Made by a program: the position numbers and the translations under genes | Part shown: positions 44,196 to 54,267 of the stretch, piece by piece | Numbering within the stretch: position 1 is the first letter of the stretch | Layout of the letters: each line of letters begins with the position of its first letter | The notes under the pieces: generated by a model | Seen by the model: only the letters and a program-made list of their open reading frames with translations | What the model was told of the DNA's origin: nothing | The model's database searches: none | Source: Massilia eurypsychrophila | GTDB taxonomy: Bacteria; Pseudomonadota; Gammaproteobacteria; Burkholderiales; Burkholderiaceae_D | Length of the DNA: 64,000 nucleotides | Assembly: GCF_002760655.1 (NCBI RefSeq) | Contig: NZ_PDOC01000010.1 | Location: 106,641 to 170,640 of the forward strand | Direction: 5' to 3'

Positions 44196-45122
44196 CTATA
44201 TTGTCGGGACCATGGCAGCCGACGCCGCCGGCCTTGTCCTGCGGCTCAGTAAAGCGACGCCGATCGCGCCGAGCACCATCAGCGCAACCGCGACCAATTC
44301 GGCCTGTGTCGCCTGCACGCCGCCAAAGTCGAGCACCGGATTAACGCGGATCTGTTCGATCAACAGCCGCTCCAGGCCGGTCAGCACCAGGTACACCGAA
44401 AACAGCCAGCCTGTCTTGAACGGATGCTTGCGGATTGCCCACAGCAGCGCGAAACAGGCCAACGCCATCAGCGTTTCATAGATCGGCGTGGGATACACGC
44501 CCGGCGCGGCGATCACTTCGCCGAAGATATTATTGGTGTAGGTTTGCGCCCAAAACCACGTCGGCAGCCAATCCGGCTTCAAGGCCATGTTGGCTGTCGT
44601 TCCCCAATCGCCGTCGCCCGCCACCTGGCAGCCAATGCGGCCGATGGCGTAACCGAGCATCAGGGCCGGGGCGATCGCATCCATGACCGCGCGCACCGGC
44701 AAATGCCATCGCCTCACGAAGATGATGCCGGCAACAGCACCGAATATCAGGCCGCCAAACACGCTCAGTCCCGAGCGGCTGAAGATCATTGCCCAGGGAT
44801 CGGCCGCAAAGCTGTCCATATGCTCGAGAATATGGAAGACGCGGGCGCCGACGACGCCGGCGATCATGACGGTGACGGTGAAGTTCGGTACGATGTCCTG
44901 CGGCGCCATTTCGAGCCAAGCTGCCGCACCATCCTTGCCGGTTACCGGCCTCTTGACATTACCGAGCTGTCCACCGGCATGCATGCGTGCCAATTCCCGG
45001 CTGAGGAATGCGGACGCGGCGAGCATCGCAAACGCCACAAACAAGCCGAACATCGCGATCGGCAGCGGCAGATCGTAGCCAGTGAGAGCCTTGACTACAT
45101 CACTCAAATACGGAAACGACAT
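44196..45122 (-). CDS. Prolipoprotein diacylglyceryl transferase (Lgt) family protein
   Basis: 308 aa, about seven transmembrane helices. It has the Lgt-type segments GLSVFGGLIFGAVAGI and GYAIGRIGCQVAGDGDWG (compare GRxGNFxNxE-G in Lgt), then YPTPIYETLMALACF and LTGLERLLIEQIRVNP. Canonical Lgt has Asn and Glu where this has Cys-Gln and Asp, so it may be a divergent paralogue rather than the essential enzyme. It ends 54 bp before the sulfurtransferase gene. Confidence 0.78.
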   Translation of the reverse strand: MSFPYLSDVVKALTGYDLPLPIAMFGLFVAFAMLAASAFLSRELARMHAGGQLGNVKRPVTGKDGAAAWLEMAPQDIVPNFTVTVMIAGVVGARVFHILEHMDSFAADPWAMIFSRSGLSVFGGLIFGAVAGIIFVRRWHLPVRAVMDAIAPALMLGYAIGRIGCQVAGDGDWGTTANMALKPDWLPTWFWAQTYTNNIFGEVIAAPGVYPTPIYETLMALACFALLWAIRKHPFKTGWLFSVYLVLTGLERLLIEQIRVNPVLDFGGVQATQAELVAVALMVLGAIGVALLSRRTRPAASAAMVPTI

Positions 45123-45243
45123 GAACTCGCTCTCATGTTGGTAGGGAGCGGATAAAAACCCGGGGCGCTGAATTGACGGCCGAATTTATCATGAATTCGC
45201 CCTGGCTCAGCGAATATCCTCCGGCGCCAACGGGGCATACAAT

Positions 45244-46521
45244 ATGCACATGGCTGAAACTATCCCGCATTATGTCGTGATCACCGTTGGCTCGACTGGC
45301 GACATTCATCCGTTCATGCGGCTCGCCAGTGCCATGCGCGCGCTCGGCCGCCAGGTCACCTTCATCTCGCACAGTTATCACGCCAGGCTGGTCGAAAGCG
45401 CCGGGATCTCCTTTATTGGCCTGGGAACGGACGACGACTACCTGCGCCTGCTGGCCAATCCGGACTTGTGGCATCCGCGCAAGGCATTCGGCGCCATCAT
45501 GGCGCAGTACCGCGAGGGCATCGAGCAGTTCGACGCCGCGATCCGGTCGATTCCCGCGCATCCCCACTTGATCGCTATCGCCCACCCATTCGCCATACCG
45601 GCCGCCGCGATCGCGCGCGAGCGCGGTGTCGTCAAGTCGATCGCCGCCATTTACCTGGCGCCGTCGAACATCAAGTCGGTCCACGATCCGCTGACGCTCG
45701 GTCCCATGACGGTGCCGGCCTGGATGCCGATGAGCGTCAGGCGCGCCTTGTGGCGCTTCATCGAAAAAGGCTGGATCGATCCCGTCGCGGTTGCGCAGAT
45801 CAATGCGGCGCGCCAGCCGCTGGGATTGGCGAAGGTCGATTCGCTGCTGGGGCACCTGGCGCAAGCGCCCGATGTATCGGTCACGCTGTTTCCCGCCTGG
45901 TTTGCCGCCGCCGCACCGGACTGGCCCACGCCGCTGATCGCCGGCCACTTCCCGCTGTTCGACGCCGCCGGCGACGATGGATTTTCCGGCGAGTTGTCGG
46001 CGTTTCTCGGCGGCGGCGAAAAACCGGTCGTGTTCACGCCGGGCACAGCCAACATCCACGCCGCAAAATTCTTTGCCACTGCGCTGACCGCTGTCGAAAA
46101 GCTCGGGCGTCGCGCAATTTTCCTCACCCGCGAGCGCGCGCAAGTGCCGGCCGAGCTTCCTGCGTCGGTGCTGTGGCAGCCTTACGTGGCGCTATCGGCG
46201 CTGCTCCCGCGCGCCGCGGCGATGGTGCATCACGGCGGCATCGGTACAACGGCGGAGGCGCTTCGCGCGGGCATTCCGCAACTGGTCACGCCGTTTGCCT
46301 GGGATCAGTTCGACAATGGCTCGCGCATCGCCGGGCTTGGCGTCGGCATGGTCATGCAAGCGCAACGCCTAAGGCCGGGCAGACTGGCGCGCGCGCTGCA
46401 GACGTTGCTGACATCCGAACGTATTCATCTGCGGTGCCAGCGGATTGCGGCGCAGTTCTCCGCGCCGGGCGATGCGCTGGCGCTGTGTCGAGAAATCGAA
46501 CACACCATTACGCGGGAGTGA
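45244..46521 (+). CDS. Glycosyltransferase of the UGT/GT28-like superfamily
   Basis: 425 aa, GT-B fold. N-terminal motif TVGSTGDIHPFMRLASAMRALG; C-terminal nucleotide-sugar-binding segment MVHHGGIGTTAEALRAGIPQLVTPFAWDQFDN, the signature of MGT/rhamnosyltransferase-like enzymes. No signal peptide; cytosolic. The acceptor is unknown; it could glycosylate a lipid or secondary metabolite. The start at 45244 has a second ATG two codons later and no clear ribosome site. Confidence 0.87.
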   Translation: MHMAETIPHYVVITVGSTGDIHPFMRLASAMRALGRQVTFISHSYHARLVESAGISFIGLGTDDDYLRLLANPDLWHPRKAFGAIMAQYREGIEQFDAAIRSIPAHPHLIAIAHPFAIPAAAIARERGVVKSIAAIYLAPSNIKSVHDPLTLGPMTVPAWMPMSVRRALWRFIEKGWIDPVAVAQINAARQPLGLAKVDSLLGHLAQAPDVSVTLFPAWFAAAAPDWPTPLIAGHFPLFDAAGDDGFSGELSAFLGGGEKPVVFTPGTANIHAAKFFATALTAVEKLGRRAIFLTRERAQVPAELPASVLWQPYVALSALLPRAAAMVHHGGIGTTAEALRAGIPQLVTPFAWDQFDNGSRIAGLGVGMVMQAQRLRPGRLARALQTLLTSERIHLRCQRIAAQFSAPGDALALCREIEHTITRE

Positions 46522-46529
46522 CGGACGAG

Positions 46530-46550
46530 AAAAAGCTCCCATTCGGGAGC
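46530..46550 (-). terminator. Terminator between convergent genes
   Basis: Perfect 6-bp stem GCTCCC/GGGAGC (46535-46540 with 46545-46550), 4-nt loop. The five T on the minus-strand side favour the 46597-46902 gene. The plus-strand side (AATTT) is weaker but could also serve the glycosyltransferase gene. Confidence 0.7.
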
Positions 46551-46596
46551 AATTTCAGGCGTATACAATCTCCACCACCGGACCGGCCGGCCGGAA

Positions 46597-46902
46597 TCAG
46601 AAGACGTACTTAAAGACGTTATAGGCGGCGACCAGCACGGCCACACCCATGATCGCAGCGAGTGCCGGATGAACGACCAGGCGCATGCGCCGCTTGCTAT
46701 ATACACGACGACCCTTGATCCACACCTTTGCCTCCGCTTCCGCGCGAAGAAAGGCCACTTTCATCGCATCCAATTGAGTGTTCTCGTAATCGGTTGCGGG
46801 AAAGTCGATCTTTCCCGTTTCCTTGCCATCGTCAAACAGATGCAGATTCCACCCACGTCCGGGAGCCTTGGCGTCTGGGCGAATGTCGTACGTGTAATTC
46901 AT
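46597..46902 (-). CDS. Small membrane-anchored protein of unknown function
   Basis: 101 aa from the ATG at 46902, with GAGG upstream; an in-frame extension to 46941 is unlikely. Residues ~1-60 are soluble (RPDAKAPGRGWNLHLFDDGKETG, then DYENTQLDAMKVAFLRAEAEAKVW). A basic stretch (KGRRVYSKRRMR) precedes one transmembrane helix (~78-98). No family recognised. Upstream lies a dyad with one mismatch and TATCCT at the regulon spacing. Confidence 0.65.
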   Translation of the reverse strand: MNYTYDIRPDAKAPGRGWNLHLFDDGKETGKIDFPATDYENTQLDAMKVAFLRAEAEAKVWIKGRRVYSKRRMRLVVHPALAAIMGVAVLVAAYNVFKYVF

Positions 46903-46959
46903 TTTGCTTCCTCTTTGGATTTCTTGTCGAAAGGATAGCAACTCGAAAACAGCCGATCT

Positions 46960-46973
46960 GTGCGGCGGCTAAC
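46960..46973 (-). promoter_or_regulatory. GTNCG-N4-CGNAC dyad (one mismatch), class II position
   Basis: Plus-strand reading GTGCG-GCGG-CTAAC. On the minus strand, 22 nt separate it from TATCCT (46937 to 46932), the same hexamer as at 586-591, upstream of the gene at 46902. Confidence 0.5.
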
Positions 46974-47063
46974 ATAACGTTTCGACAATGTGAAATAAAT
47001 AAAGCCCTTGTATTTACAAGCGCTTCCTGGAAGGACAGAGGAAACCGGCGGCGCCCGTGCCGG

Positions 47064-47387
47064 CTACGTGCCGGCGAATGGCGTCCCGAAGATGCCAACT
47101 GCGAGCTCTGCCCATACCAGGACGAGCGCTATCGCGACGACCACGCCAAGCGCTATGCGTGAGCCAGTCGTGCGTAACAGCCTGGCCGGCAATAAATACA
47201 TCAGGCCTGCGCCGATCAGCAACACGGCGGCGGCAACGAAATCCATCGGCGTCCACACGACTTCCCGCGTAAACTGCATCGCAATCAAGGGCACCAATAA
47301 TACGGCCGCGGCGCCCAGCACCACCAAAAGGATGCTCTTGTAAAGTGGTGGCCTGTCTTTTGAATCGCTGCCGGTCATGGTATTCAT
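47064..47387 (-). CDS. Three-TM membrane protein of unknown function
   Basis: 107 aa from the ATG at 47387, set by AAGGAG seven bases upstream. Three hydrophobic helices (~17-40, ~50-68, ~78-100) with a short basic loop (PARLLRTTGSR). No family recognised. The longer open frame to 48185 runs antisense-in-register through the transglutaminase gene and is rejected. Confidence 0.65.
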   Translation of the reverse strand: MNTMTGSDSKDRPPLYKSILLVVLGAAAVLLVPLIAMQFTREVVWTPMDFVAAAVLLIGAGLMYLLPARLLRTTGSRIALGVVVAIALVLVWAELAVGIFGTPFAGT

Positions 47388-47479
47388 GGTCAATCTCCTT
47401 GTGGTCAATGTGCCCACTGTAGCGGAGAAATGTGAAGCCACGATGCGCTGCGGATGAAAGCCGGGCCGCACAAAAAAAC

Positions 47480-48277
47480 TCAGGCCGGTGCCGCCTCCAG
47501 CAACTCGACCGACACCTGCATGCCGGTCGGCGCCACGGCCGGCCCGAACTGGCTGAAGATGGCGACGTTGGCCGCGTCGTGTCCGTAGGCGACCGTCACG
47601 CGGCCGCCGCGCGGCGCATCTTGGGTGGCATCGAAGGTGTACCAGCGCCCGCCCACATAGGCCTCGAACCACGCGTGCAGATCCATCGGCGCCAGGCCGT
47701 GCAGGTAGCCGACGACCATCCGAGCCGGAATACACAAGGCGCGGCACAGGGCGATGCCCAGGTGCGCCAGGTCGCGGCAGACGCCCTCGCGCCGCTGGTT
47801 GACGTCGGCGGCCGACATGAGGTCGAACGGCGACTCCGAATTGAAGCGCACCTCGCGGCGGATCCAGTCGGTGATGCAGGCGACCTGGTCGTAGCCGGGC
47901 GCCACGCCGGCCACCATGCCGCTGGCCATGTCGAAAAACAGCTCCGACTCGCAATAGCGGCTCGGCAACAGGTACGTCAGCACCGCGTCGGGCAGATTCT
48001 GCACTTCGTCGAACGGCGCGCCGGGCGCCACGTCGATCGTGTCGGCGGTCATCACGTCGGCCGAGGTGCGGATCGAGAACTGGCCCGGCGGCGCGATCAG
48101 GCGCTGACACAGGTTGCCATACGCGTCGGTAAATTCCACCGCCGCCACGCTCGGGCTGAAGGTGTAGCTTTCGCGCGCCACCCATTGCTGGGCGCCGCTG
48201 CGCGGGCGCAGCATCAGGATGAACGGCGTCGGACTGACGATCGTGAAATTCAGATTACAACTGGTGTGCAGCCACAT
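47480..48277 (-). CDS. Transglutaminase-like cysteine protease-fold protein
   Basis: 265 aa. N-terminal beta region (~1-95), then a transglutaminase core with Cys167 ([11 protein letters not shown]), His201 (DLHAWFEAY) and Asp216 (FDATQD), a complete catalytic triad. COG1305 family. Cytosolic: no signal peptide. It is the last gene of the minus-strand operon with alpha-E and ATP-grasp genes; such clusters are predicted to make or process peptides. The start at 48277 is taken for the family-like [11 protein letters not shown]; the frame stays open to 48340. Confidence 0.87.
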   Translation of the reverse strand: MWLHTSCNLNFTIVSPTPFILMLRPRSGAQQWVARESYTFSPSVAAVEFTDAYGNLCQRLIAPPGQFSIRTSADVMTADTIDVAPGAPFDEVQNLPDAVLTYLLPSRYCESELFFDMASGMVAGVAPGYDQVACITDWIRREVRFNSESPFDLMSAADVNQRREGVCRDLAHLGIALCRALCIPARMVVGYLHGLAPMDLHAWFEAYVGGRWYTFDATQDAPRGGRVTVAYGHDAANVAIFSQFGPAVAPTGMQVSVELLEAAPA

Positions 48278-48377
48278 GCAAGCCTCGCTGGTTAATGGTG
48301 TAATTGCAACAATTTGGTGCGGCGGTCGCGCCCGGACCACTTACTGGTGCGTCGCGTCATGTTTTGGTGCGTCAATG

Positions 48378-49337
48378 TCAGACGCACTCCTCCACCGCCG
48401 CCGGCACCAGGAAGTCGCAGCTGATGCGGCTGCCGAGGTCTTCGATGGCGGCGAGGAAGCTGGTCAGGAAGTCGTGCAGGCCTTCTTCGAGGATGTCGTC
48501 GATTAGGGCGAACTGCAAAGTCGAGTGCAATTTTCCGGCCAGGCGCTCGGTGTCGTGCGACAGGTCGTTGCGGATGTCCTGCAGGTTGGCGACGACGGCG
48601 GCCATGCAGGCCACCAGCGAGCGCGGCATCTTCGCTTGCAGGATCAGCAACGCGGCCACGCGCGCCGGCGTGATCGCGTCGCGGTAGACCTTGCGGTAGA
48701 TCTCGAACGCCGAAACCGAGCGCAGCAGCGCGGCCAGGTTGTAGAACTCGCCCTGGGCCCCAGACGTCAGCGTTTCGGCGGCCATGAACTTGAACTTGAC
48801 GTCGAGGATGCGCGCGGTATTGTCGGCCCGCTCGAGAAAGGTGCCCAGGCGGATGAAGCTGAGCGCCTCGTCCTGCAGCATGGTGCCGATGGTGACGCCG
48901 CGCGACAGGTGCGAGCGGTGCTTGACCCACTCGAGGAACTGGGCCGGATTGTGCTCGAGCATGCCGCTCTTGAGGTGCCACTGCAGCTCGAGCCAGGTGG
49001 TGTTTTCGGTCTCCCACACCTCGGTGGTGAGGGTGCCGCGCACCGCCCGCGCACTTTCGCGCGCGCCGGTCAGGCAGCTGGCGATCGACGACGGATTTTG
49101 CCGGTCGCGCACCATGAAATCGATCACTTCCTTCTGCGTCAGCGCGGCATGCCTGGCGTCGAACGCCTCTTCCAGTTCGGACACGCCGAGCATGCTGCGC
49201 CAGCCCTGCTGCGCCGCCAGCGCCGACTGCGGCATCAGGGAATGCTGCAGGCACACGTCGAGCATGCGCGCGGTGTTTTCCGCCCGTTCGGTGTAGCGGG
49301 CCATCCAGAACAAATGATCTGCGGTGCGGCTTAGCAT
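48378..49337 (-). CDS. Alpha-E domain protein (DUF403)
   Basis: 319 aa, all-helical. It opens LSRTADHLFWMARYTERAENTARMLDV, the alpha-E signature, and contains FLERADNTARILDVKF, a second copy of the same motif. Alpha-E proteins are always found with circularly permuted ATP-grasp enzymes and transglutaminases; their role is unproven. The start is 2 bp from the ATP-grasp stop, so the two are coupled. Confidence 0.9.
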   Translation of the reverse strand: MLSRTADHLFWMARYTERAENTARMLDVCLQHSLMPQSALAAQQGWRSMLGVSELEEAFDARHAALTQKEVIDFMVRDRQNPSSIASCLTGARESARAVRGTLTTEVWETENTTWLELQWHLKSGMLEHNPAQFLEWVKHRSHLSRGVTIGTMLQDEALSFIRLGTFLERADNTARILDVKFKFMAAETLTSGAQGEFYNLAALLRSVSAFEIYRKVYRDAITPARVAALLILQAKMPRSLVACMAAVVANLQDIRNDLSHDTERLAGKLHSTLQFALIDDILEEGLHDFLTSFLAAIEDLGSRISCDFLVPAAVEECV

Positions 49338-49339
49338 GC

Positions 49340-50752
49340 TTAGTTCTCCAGTATCCACGTGTCTTTAGTGCCGCCGCCCTGCGACGAATTGACCACCAGC
49401 GAGCCTTCCTGCAGCGCGACCCGGGTCAGTCCGCCCGGCACCATCGACACCGTCTTGCCCGACAAGACAAACGGGCGCAGGTCGATGTGGCGCGGCGCCA
49501 CGCCGGCGTCGACATAGGTCGGGCAGGCCGACAGCGCCAGGGTCGGCTGGGCGATGTAGCCGGCCGGATTGGCCAGCAGGCGGGCGCGGAAGTCCTCGAT
49601 CTGCGCCCTGGTCGACGCCGGCCCGACCAGCATGCCGTAGCCGCCGGCGCCGTGCACTTCCTTGACCACCAGCTCGGCCAGGTTGGCCAGCGTGTACGCC
49701 AGGTCCTCCTTTTTGCGGCACTGGTAGGTCGGCACGTTGTTGAGGATCGGCTTTTCGCCGAGGTAGAACTCGATCATGTCGGGCACGAACGGATAGATCG
49801 ACTTGTCGTCGGCAACGCCGGTGCCGATCGCATTGGCCAGCCCCACGCGCCCGGCGCGCACCGCCTCGAGCAGGCCCGGCACGCCCAGCGTGGAGTCGGC
49901 GCGGAAGGCGCGCGGATCGAGATAGTCGTCGTCGATGCGGCGGTAGATCACGTCGACCCGCTTCGGCCCGCGGGTGGTGCGCATGTAGACCGTATTATTG
50001 GCCACGTACATGTCCTGCCCTTCGACCAGCGCCACGCCCATCTGCTGGGCCAGGAAGGCGTGCTCGAAATAGGCCGAGTTATGCATGCCGGGCGTCATGA
50101 CCACCACGGTCGGATCGTTGACGCCCTGCGGCGCCACCGTGCGCAGGTTGTCGAGCAACAGGTCGGGATAATGGTCCACCGGCGCCACCCGGTTGCGCGC
50201 GAACAGCTCGGGGAACAGCCGCATCATCATCTTGCGGTCTTCGAGCATGTAGGAGACGCCCGATGGCACCCGCAGATTGTCTTCCAGCACGTAGAACTCG
50301 CCTTCGCCGGCGCGCACGATATCGACGCCGGCGATGTGCGCGTAGATGTCGGCCGGCACGTCGACGCCCAGCATCGCCGGGCGGTACTGCGCGTTGTTGA
50401 CGATCTGCTCGCGCGGAATGATGCCCGCGTTGAGGATGTCCTGGTGGTGGTAGACGTCGTGCAGAAAGCGGTTGAGCGCGGTGACGCGCTGTACCAGGCC
50501 GGCCTGCAGCACGGTCCATTCGGCCGCGTCGATTACGCGCGGAATGATGTCGAACGGGATCAGGCGCTCCTTGCCGGCGTCGTCGCCGTAGACGGCGAAG
50601 GTAATCCCCACCCGCTGGAACATCAGTTCGGCTTCGGCACGCTTTTGCGCGATCAGGTGTGGCGGCTGCATCGACAGCCAGTCGGCGAACTGGCGGTAAT
50701 GCGACCGTACGGTGGCCGGCTTGGAATACATTTCGTCATAAAAATTGGGCAT
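49340..50752 (-). CDS. Circularly permuted ATP-grasp protein (type 2)
   Basis: 470 aa. The order of elements is permuted relative to standard ATP-grasp: TVLQAGLVQRVTALNRFLHDVYH, then YVLEDNLRVPSGVSYMLEDR and VKEVHGAGGYGMLVGP (nucleotide-binding loop), and a C-terminal PGGLTRVALQEGSLVVNSSQGGGTKDTW. Such enzymes are predicted amide ligases. First gene of the minus-strand operon. It is paralogous to the N-terminal half of the 54268-56826 fusion. Confidence 0.9.
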   Translation of the reverse strand: MPNFYDEMYSKPATVRSHYRQFADWLSMQPPHLIAQKRAEAELMFQRVGITFAVYGDDAGKERLIPFDIIPRVIDAAEWTVLQAGLVQRVTALNRFLHDVYHHQDILNAGIIPREQIVNNAQYRPAMLGVDVPADIYAHIAGVDIVRAGEGEFYVLEDNLRVPSGVSYMLEDRKMMMRLFPELFARNRVAPVDHYPDLLLDNLRTVAPQGVNDPTVVVMTPGMHNSAYFEHAFLAQQMGVALVEGQDMYVANNTVYMRTTRGPKRVDVIYRRIDDDYLDPRAFRADSTLGVPGLLEAVRAGRVGLANAIGTGVADDKSIYPFVPDMIEFYLGEKPILNNVPTYQCRKKEDLAYTLANLAELVVKEVHGAGGYGMLVGPASTRAQIEDFRARLLANPAGYIAQPTLALSACPTYVDAGVAPRHIDLRPFVLSGKTVSMVPGGLTRVALQEGSLVVNSSQGGGTKDTWILEN

Positions 50753-50800
50753 CGATTCCTCCTGGTCATCTCAACTACTAACAAGAAACGTGCCAGCGTT

Positions 50801-50839
50801 GGGGTTGGACCCCGGTGCTTCTTCCAGGGGTCTGACCCC
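50801..50839. repeat. GGGGT..ACCCC repeat element in the divergent promoter region
   Basis: Two palindromic units, GGGGTTGGACCCC (50801-50813) and GGGGTCTGACCCC (50827-50839), lie 13 bp apart between the two ATP-grasp operons. The second unit shares its core with 57734-57771 and, more loosely, with 32027-32231. Confidence 0.65.
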
Positions 50840-50903
50840 GGGCGCAGGTACGAATCATGCTTATGGGTACAGATATCGCGCCAACTTCGAAAGGCACCAC
50901 CGC

Positions 50904-53900
50904 ATGGCTATCCGTATCGCGCTGCATCACAAGACCAGTTACCGCTATGACCGCCCGGTCGGCCTGTCGCCGCACGAAGTGCGCCTGCGCCCCGCCCCCC
51001 ACGCGCGCACGCCGATCCTGTCGTACTCGCTGACGGTGCAACCGCAGGAGCATTTCATCAACTGGCAGCAGGACCCGTACGGCAACTACATCGGCCGCTT
51101 CGTGTTCCCGGAAAAATCGGACACGCTCGAGTTCACCGTCGACCTGGTCGCCGACATGACGGTGATTAATCCGTTCGACTTTTTCGTCGAGAAGTACGCC
51201 GAGACTTTCCCATTCGCCTACCCGCCGCAGCTGGCCGCCGAACTGAGCGCGTATGCGCAGGCCGAGCCGCCCGGCCCGCTGCTGCTCGCGTGGGTGGCCG
51301 CCGCCCGCGCCGACCTGCTGACGGGCGGCATGGGCACCAACGACTTCCTGGTCGCGCTCAACCAGCGCCTGCAGCGCGACATCGGCTACCTGCTGCGCAT
51401 GGAACCTGGCGTGCAGCCGCCCGAGGACACGCTGCAAAAACGTTCCGGCTCGTGCCGCGACACCGGCTGGCTGCTGGTGCAGATCCTGCGCGAACTGGGG
51501 CTGGCGGCGCGCTTCGTGTCCGGCTACCTGATCCAGCTGAAGGCCGACCAGCAGGCGCTCGACGGCCCCAGCGGCGCCCCCGAGGACTTCACCGACCTGC
51601 ACGCGTGGACCGAGGTGTACATCCCCGGCGCCGGCTGGATCGGCCTCGACCCCACCTCCGGCATGCTCGCCAGCGAAGGCCACATTCCGCTGGCCTGCAC
51701 CGCGATGCCGTCGTCGGCGGCGCCGGTAACCGGCTTCACCGACAAGGCCGAAGTCACGTTCGTGCACGAGATGACGGTCACCCGCATCCACGAAGATCCG
51801 CGCGTGACCAAGCCGTATTCCGAGGCCGACTGGCAGAAGATCGACCGCCTCGGCCAGCAGGTCGACGCCGACCTGAAGCACCAGGACGTGCGCCTGACCC
51901 AGGGCGGCGAGCCGACCTTCGTGTCGATCGACGACATGGACGGCGCCGAATGGAACACGCTGGCCCACGGCGACAACAAGCGCGAGCTGGCCGGCAACCT
52001 GCTGCACCGGCTGAAGAACCACTTCGCGCCAGGCGGCATGCTGCACTACGGCCAGGGCAAATGGTATCCGGGCGAGCCGCTGCCGCGCTGGGCGCTGAAT
52101 ATTTTCTGGCGCATCGACGGCCAGCCGATGTGGCGCGACGCCGCCCTGTTCTCGGACGAACACGTCGACGACGGCTACGGCAGCGACGAGGCGGCGCGCT
52201 TTGCCGCCGAACTGGTCAAGTCGCTCGGCCTGCCGGCCGGCAGCGCGATGGCCGCCTACGAAGACGTGCTGCTGCACGCGCAGCGCGAAGACGCCCTGCC
52301 GATGAACCTGAACCCGCTGGCGGCCGACCTGCACGCGCCGGAAGAACGGCGCCGGCTGGCGCGCCTGCTCGCGCGCGGTCTCGGCCAGGTGGCCGGCTAC
52401 GTGCTGCCGCTCAAGGCGCGCGAGCACGATCCGGCCGTCACGCTCGGCACCACCTGGCGCACGTCGGCCTGGCCGCTGCGGCGCGAACAGCTGTACCTGA
52501 TCGACGGCGACTCGCCGCTCGGATTGCGCCTGCCGCTGGCCACCCTGCCGTGGGTGCAGCCGGACGAACGCGACGACGAATTCGACGTCGATCCGTTCGC
52601 CCCGCGCGCCGCCCTGCCGCTGGAAAGGAAGCGGCCGATCCTGGGCGTCGGCGCCGGCGCGGCCAAGGCAGCCACGCCGGCCGCCCCGGCCGCGCGCGAG
52701 GTGATTCACACCGCGCTGTGCGTCGAGGCGCGCGGCGGGCGCCTGCACGTCTTCATGCCGCCGCTCAAGCGCATCGAAGACTACCTGGCGCTGGTGACGT
52801 CGGTCGAAGGCGCCGCCGCCCGGCTCAAGCTCAAGTTGCGGATCGAAGGCTACCCGCCGCCGCGCGACCCGCGCATCAAGCTGCTGTCGGTCACGCCGGA
52901 CCCGGGCGTCATCGAGGTCAACATCCATCCGGCCGCCAGCTGGAAGGAGCTGGTCTACAACATGTCGACCTTGTACCAGGAAGCGCGCCTGACGCGCCTG
53001 GGCACCGAGAAATTCATGCACGACGGGCGCCACACCGGCACCGGCGGCGGCAACCACGCCACGCTCGGCGGCGCCACCGCCGCCGACAGCCCGATGCTGC
53101 GCCGCCCCGACCTGCTCAAAAGCCTGATCGGCTACTGGCAGAACCACCCGGCGCTGTCGTACCTGTTCTCCGGCACCTTCATCGGCCCGACCAGCCAGGC
53201 GCCGCGGGTCGACGAAGCGCGCGACGACAACCTGTACGAACTGGCGATCGCCTTCCAGCAGATGGACCAGGTGCTGCCGACCATGCAGGAAGGCGATAAA
53301 CCCTGGATGGTCGACCGGCTGCTGCGCAACATGCTGGTCGACCTGACCGGCAACACGCACCGCTCCGAATTCTCGATCGACAAGCTGTATTCGCCCGACG
53401 GCCCGACCGGCCGGCTTGGCCTGGTGGAGTTTCGCGCCTTCGAGATGCCGCCGCACGAGCGCATGAGCCTTTTGCAGATGCTGCTGCTGCGCGCGCTGGT
53501 GGCGCACTTCTGGCGCCAGCCTTACCAGGGCAAGCTGGTCCACTGGGGCACCGCGCTGCACGACCGCTGGATGATGCCGCACTTCGTCGCCCAGGATATC
53601 CGCGACGTCGCGCGCGACCTGCGCGCCGCCGGCTACGCCTTTGAAGATCACTGGTTCGAGCCGTTCATCGAATTTCGCTTTCCGCGTTTCGGCACCGTCG
53701 TCTACGAAGGCGTCGAGATGGAGCTGCGCCAGGCGATCGAACCGTGGAACGTGCTTGGCGAAGAAGTCAGCGCCGGCGGCACCGCGCGCTACGTCGATTC
53801 GTCGGTCGAGCGCATGCAGCTGCTGGTGCGCGGCCTGACCGACGGTCGCCACATCGTCGCCTGCAACGGCCGCATGCTGCCGCTGCATCCGACCGGCGTG

Positions 53901-54224
53901 CCGGGCGAATACGTCGCCGCCGTGCGCTTTCGCGCCTGGAGCCCGTGGTCCGCCCTGCACCCGAGCATCAAGGTGCAGGCGCCGCTGACGTTCGACCTGG
54001 TCGACACCTGGAGCGGTCGCGCGATCGGCGGCTGCACCTATCACGTGGTGCATCCGGGCGGGCGCAGCGAAGCCGGCTCGCCCGTCAATGCCAACGCCGC
54101 CGAAGCGCGCCGCTTCGCCCGTTTCTGGGCGCACGGCCACACGCCGGGGCCGATGACGGTGCTCAAGGAGGAGCGCAACCCGAGCTTTCCGATGACGCTC
54201 GATTTGCGTTGGCAAGCCGTTTGA
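50904..54224 (+). CDS. Transglutaminase-N/DUF2126 fusion protein
   Basis: 1106 aa. Residues ~1-80 are the bacterial transglutaminase N-domain ([25 protein letters not shown]). The core has Cys184 (GSCRDTGW), His in DLHAWTEVY and Asp in GLDPTSG. Residues ~310-1100 are DUF2126, with [34 protein letters not shown], and the [22 protein letters not shown] segment, which has a glutamine-synthetase-like amidoligase flavour. AAGG lies before the ATG at 50904. First gene of the plus-strand operon. Confidence 0.9.
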   Translation: MAIRIALHHKTSYRYDRPVGLSPHEVRLRPAPHARTPILSYSLTVQPQEHFINWQQDPYGNYIGRFVFPEKSDTLEFTVDLVADMTVINPFDFFVEKYAETFPFAYPPQLAAELSAYAQAEPPGPLLLAWVAAARADLLTGGMGTNDFLVALNQRLQRDIGYLLRMEPGVQPPEDTLQKRSGSCRDTGWLLVQILRELGLAARFVSGYLIQLKADQQALDGPSGAPEDFTDLHAWTEVYIPGAGWIGLDPTSGMLASEGHIPLACTAMPSSAAPVTGFTDKAEVTFVHEMTVTRIHEDPRVTKPYSEADWQKIDRLGQQVDADLKHQDVRLTQGGEPTFVSIDDMDGAEWNTLAHGDNKRELAGNLLHRLKNHFAPGGMLHYGQGKWYPGEPLPRWALNIFWRIDGQPMWRDAALFSDEHVDDGYGSDEAARFAAELVKSLGLPAGSAMAAYEDVLLHAQREDALPMNLNPLAADLHAPEERRRLARLLARGLGQVAGYVLPLKAREHDPAVTLGTTWRTSAWPLRREQLYLIDGDSPLGLRLPLATLPWVQPDERDDEFDVDPFAPRAALPLERKRPILGVGAGAAKAATPAAPAAREVIHTALCVEARGGRLHVFMPPLKRIEDYLALVTSVEGAAARLKLKLRIEGYPPPRDPRIKLLSVTPDPGVIEVNIHPAASWKELVYNMSTLYQEARLTRLGTEKFMHDGRHTGTGGGNHATLGGATAADSPMLRRPDLLKSLIGYWQNHPALSYLFSGTFIGPTSQAPRVDEARDDNLYELAIAFQQMDQVLPTMQEGDKPWMVDRLLRNMLVDLTGNTHRSEFSIDKLYSPDGPTGRLGLVEFRAFEMPPHERMSLLQMLLLRALVAHFWRQPYQGKLVHWGTALHDRWMMPHFVAQDIRDVARDLRAAGYAFEDHWFEPFIEFRFPRFGTVVYEGVEMELRQAIEPWNVLGEEVSAGGTARYVDSSVERMQLLVRGLTDGRHIVACNGRMLPLHPTGVPGEYVAAVRFRAWSPWSALHPSIKVQAPLTFDLVDTWSGRAIGGCTYHVVHPGGRSEAGSPVNANAAEARRFARFWAHGHTPGPMTVLKEERNPSFPMTLDLRWQAV

Positions 54225-54267
54225 ACTATCGTTCTGTCCCCGACGTCAGTTTAAGCAGCCGCGCGCC

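Noticed and set aside
50778..54215. A 1145-codon open frame on the minus strand
   Set aside because: It is the mirror of the transglutaminase/DUF2126 gene in a high-GC region. Its product is Arg/Gln/His-rich with no domain, while the plus-strand protein has clear motifs.
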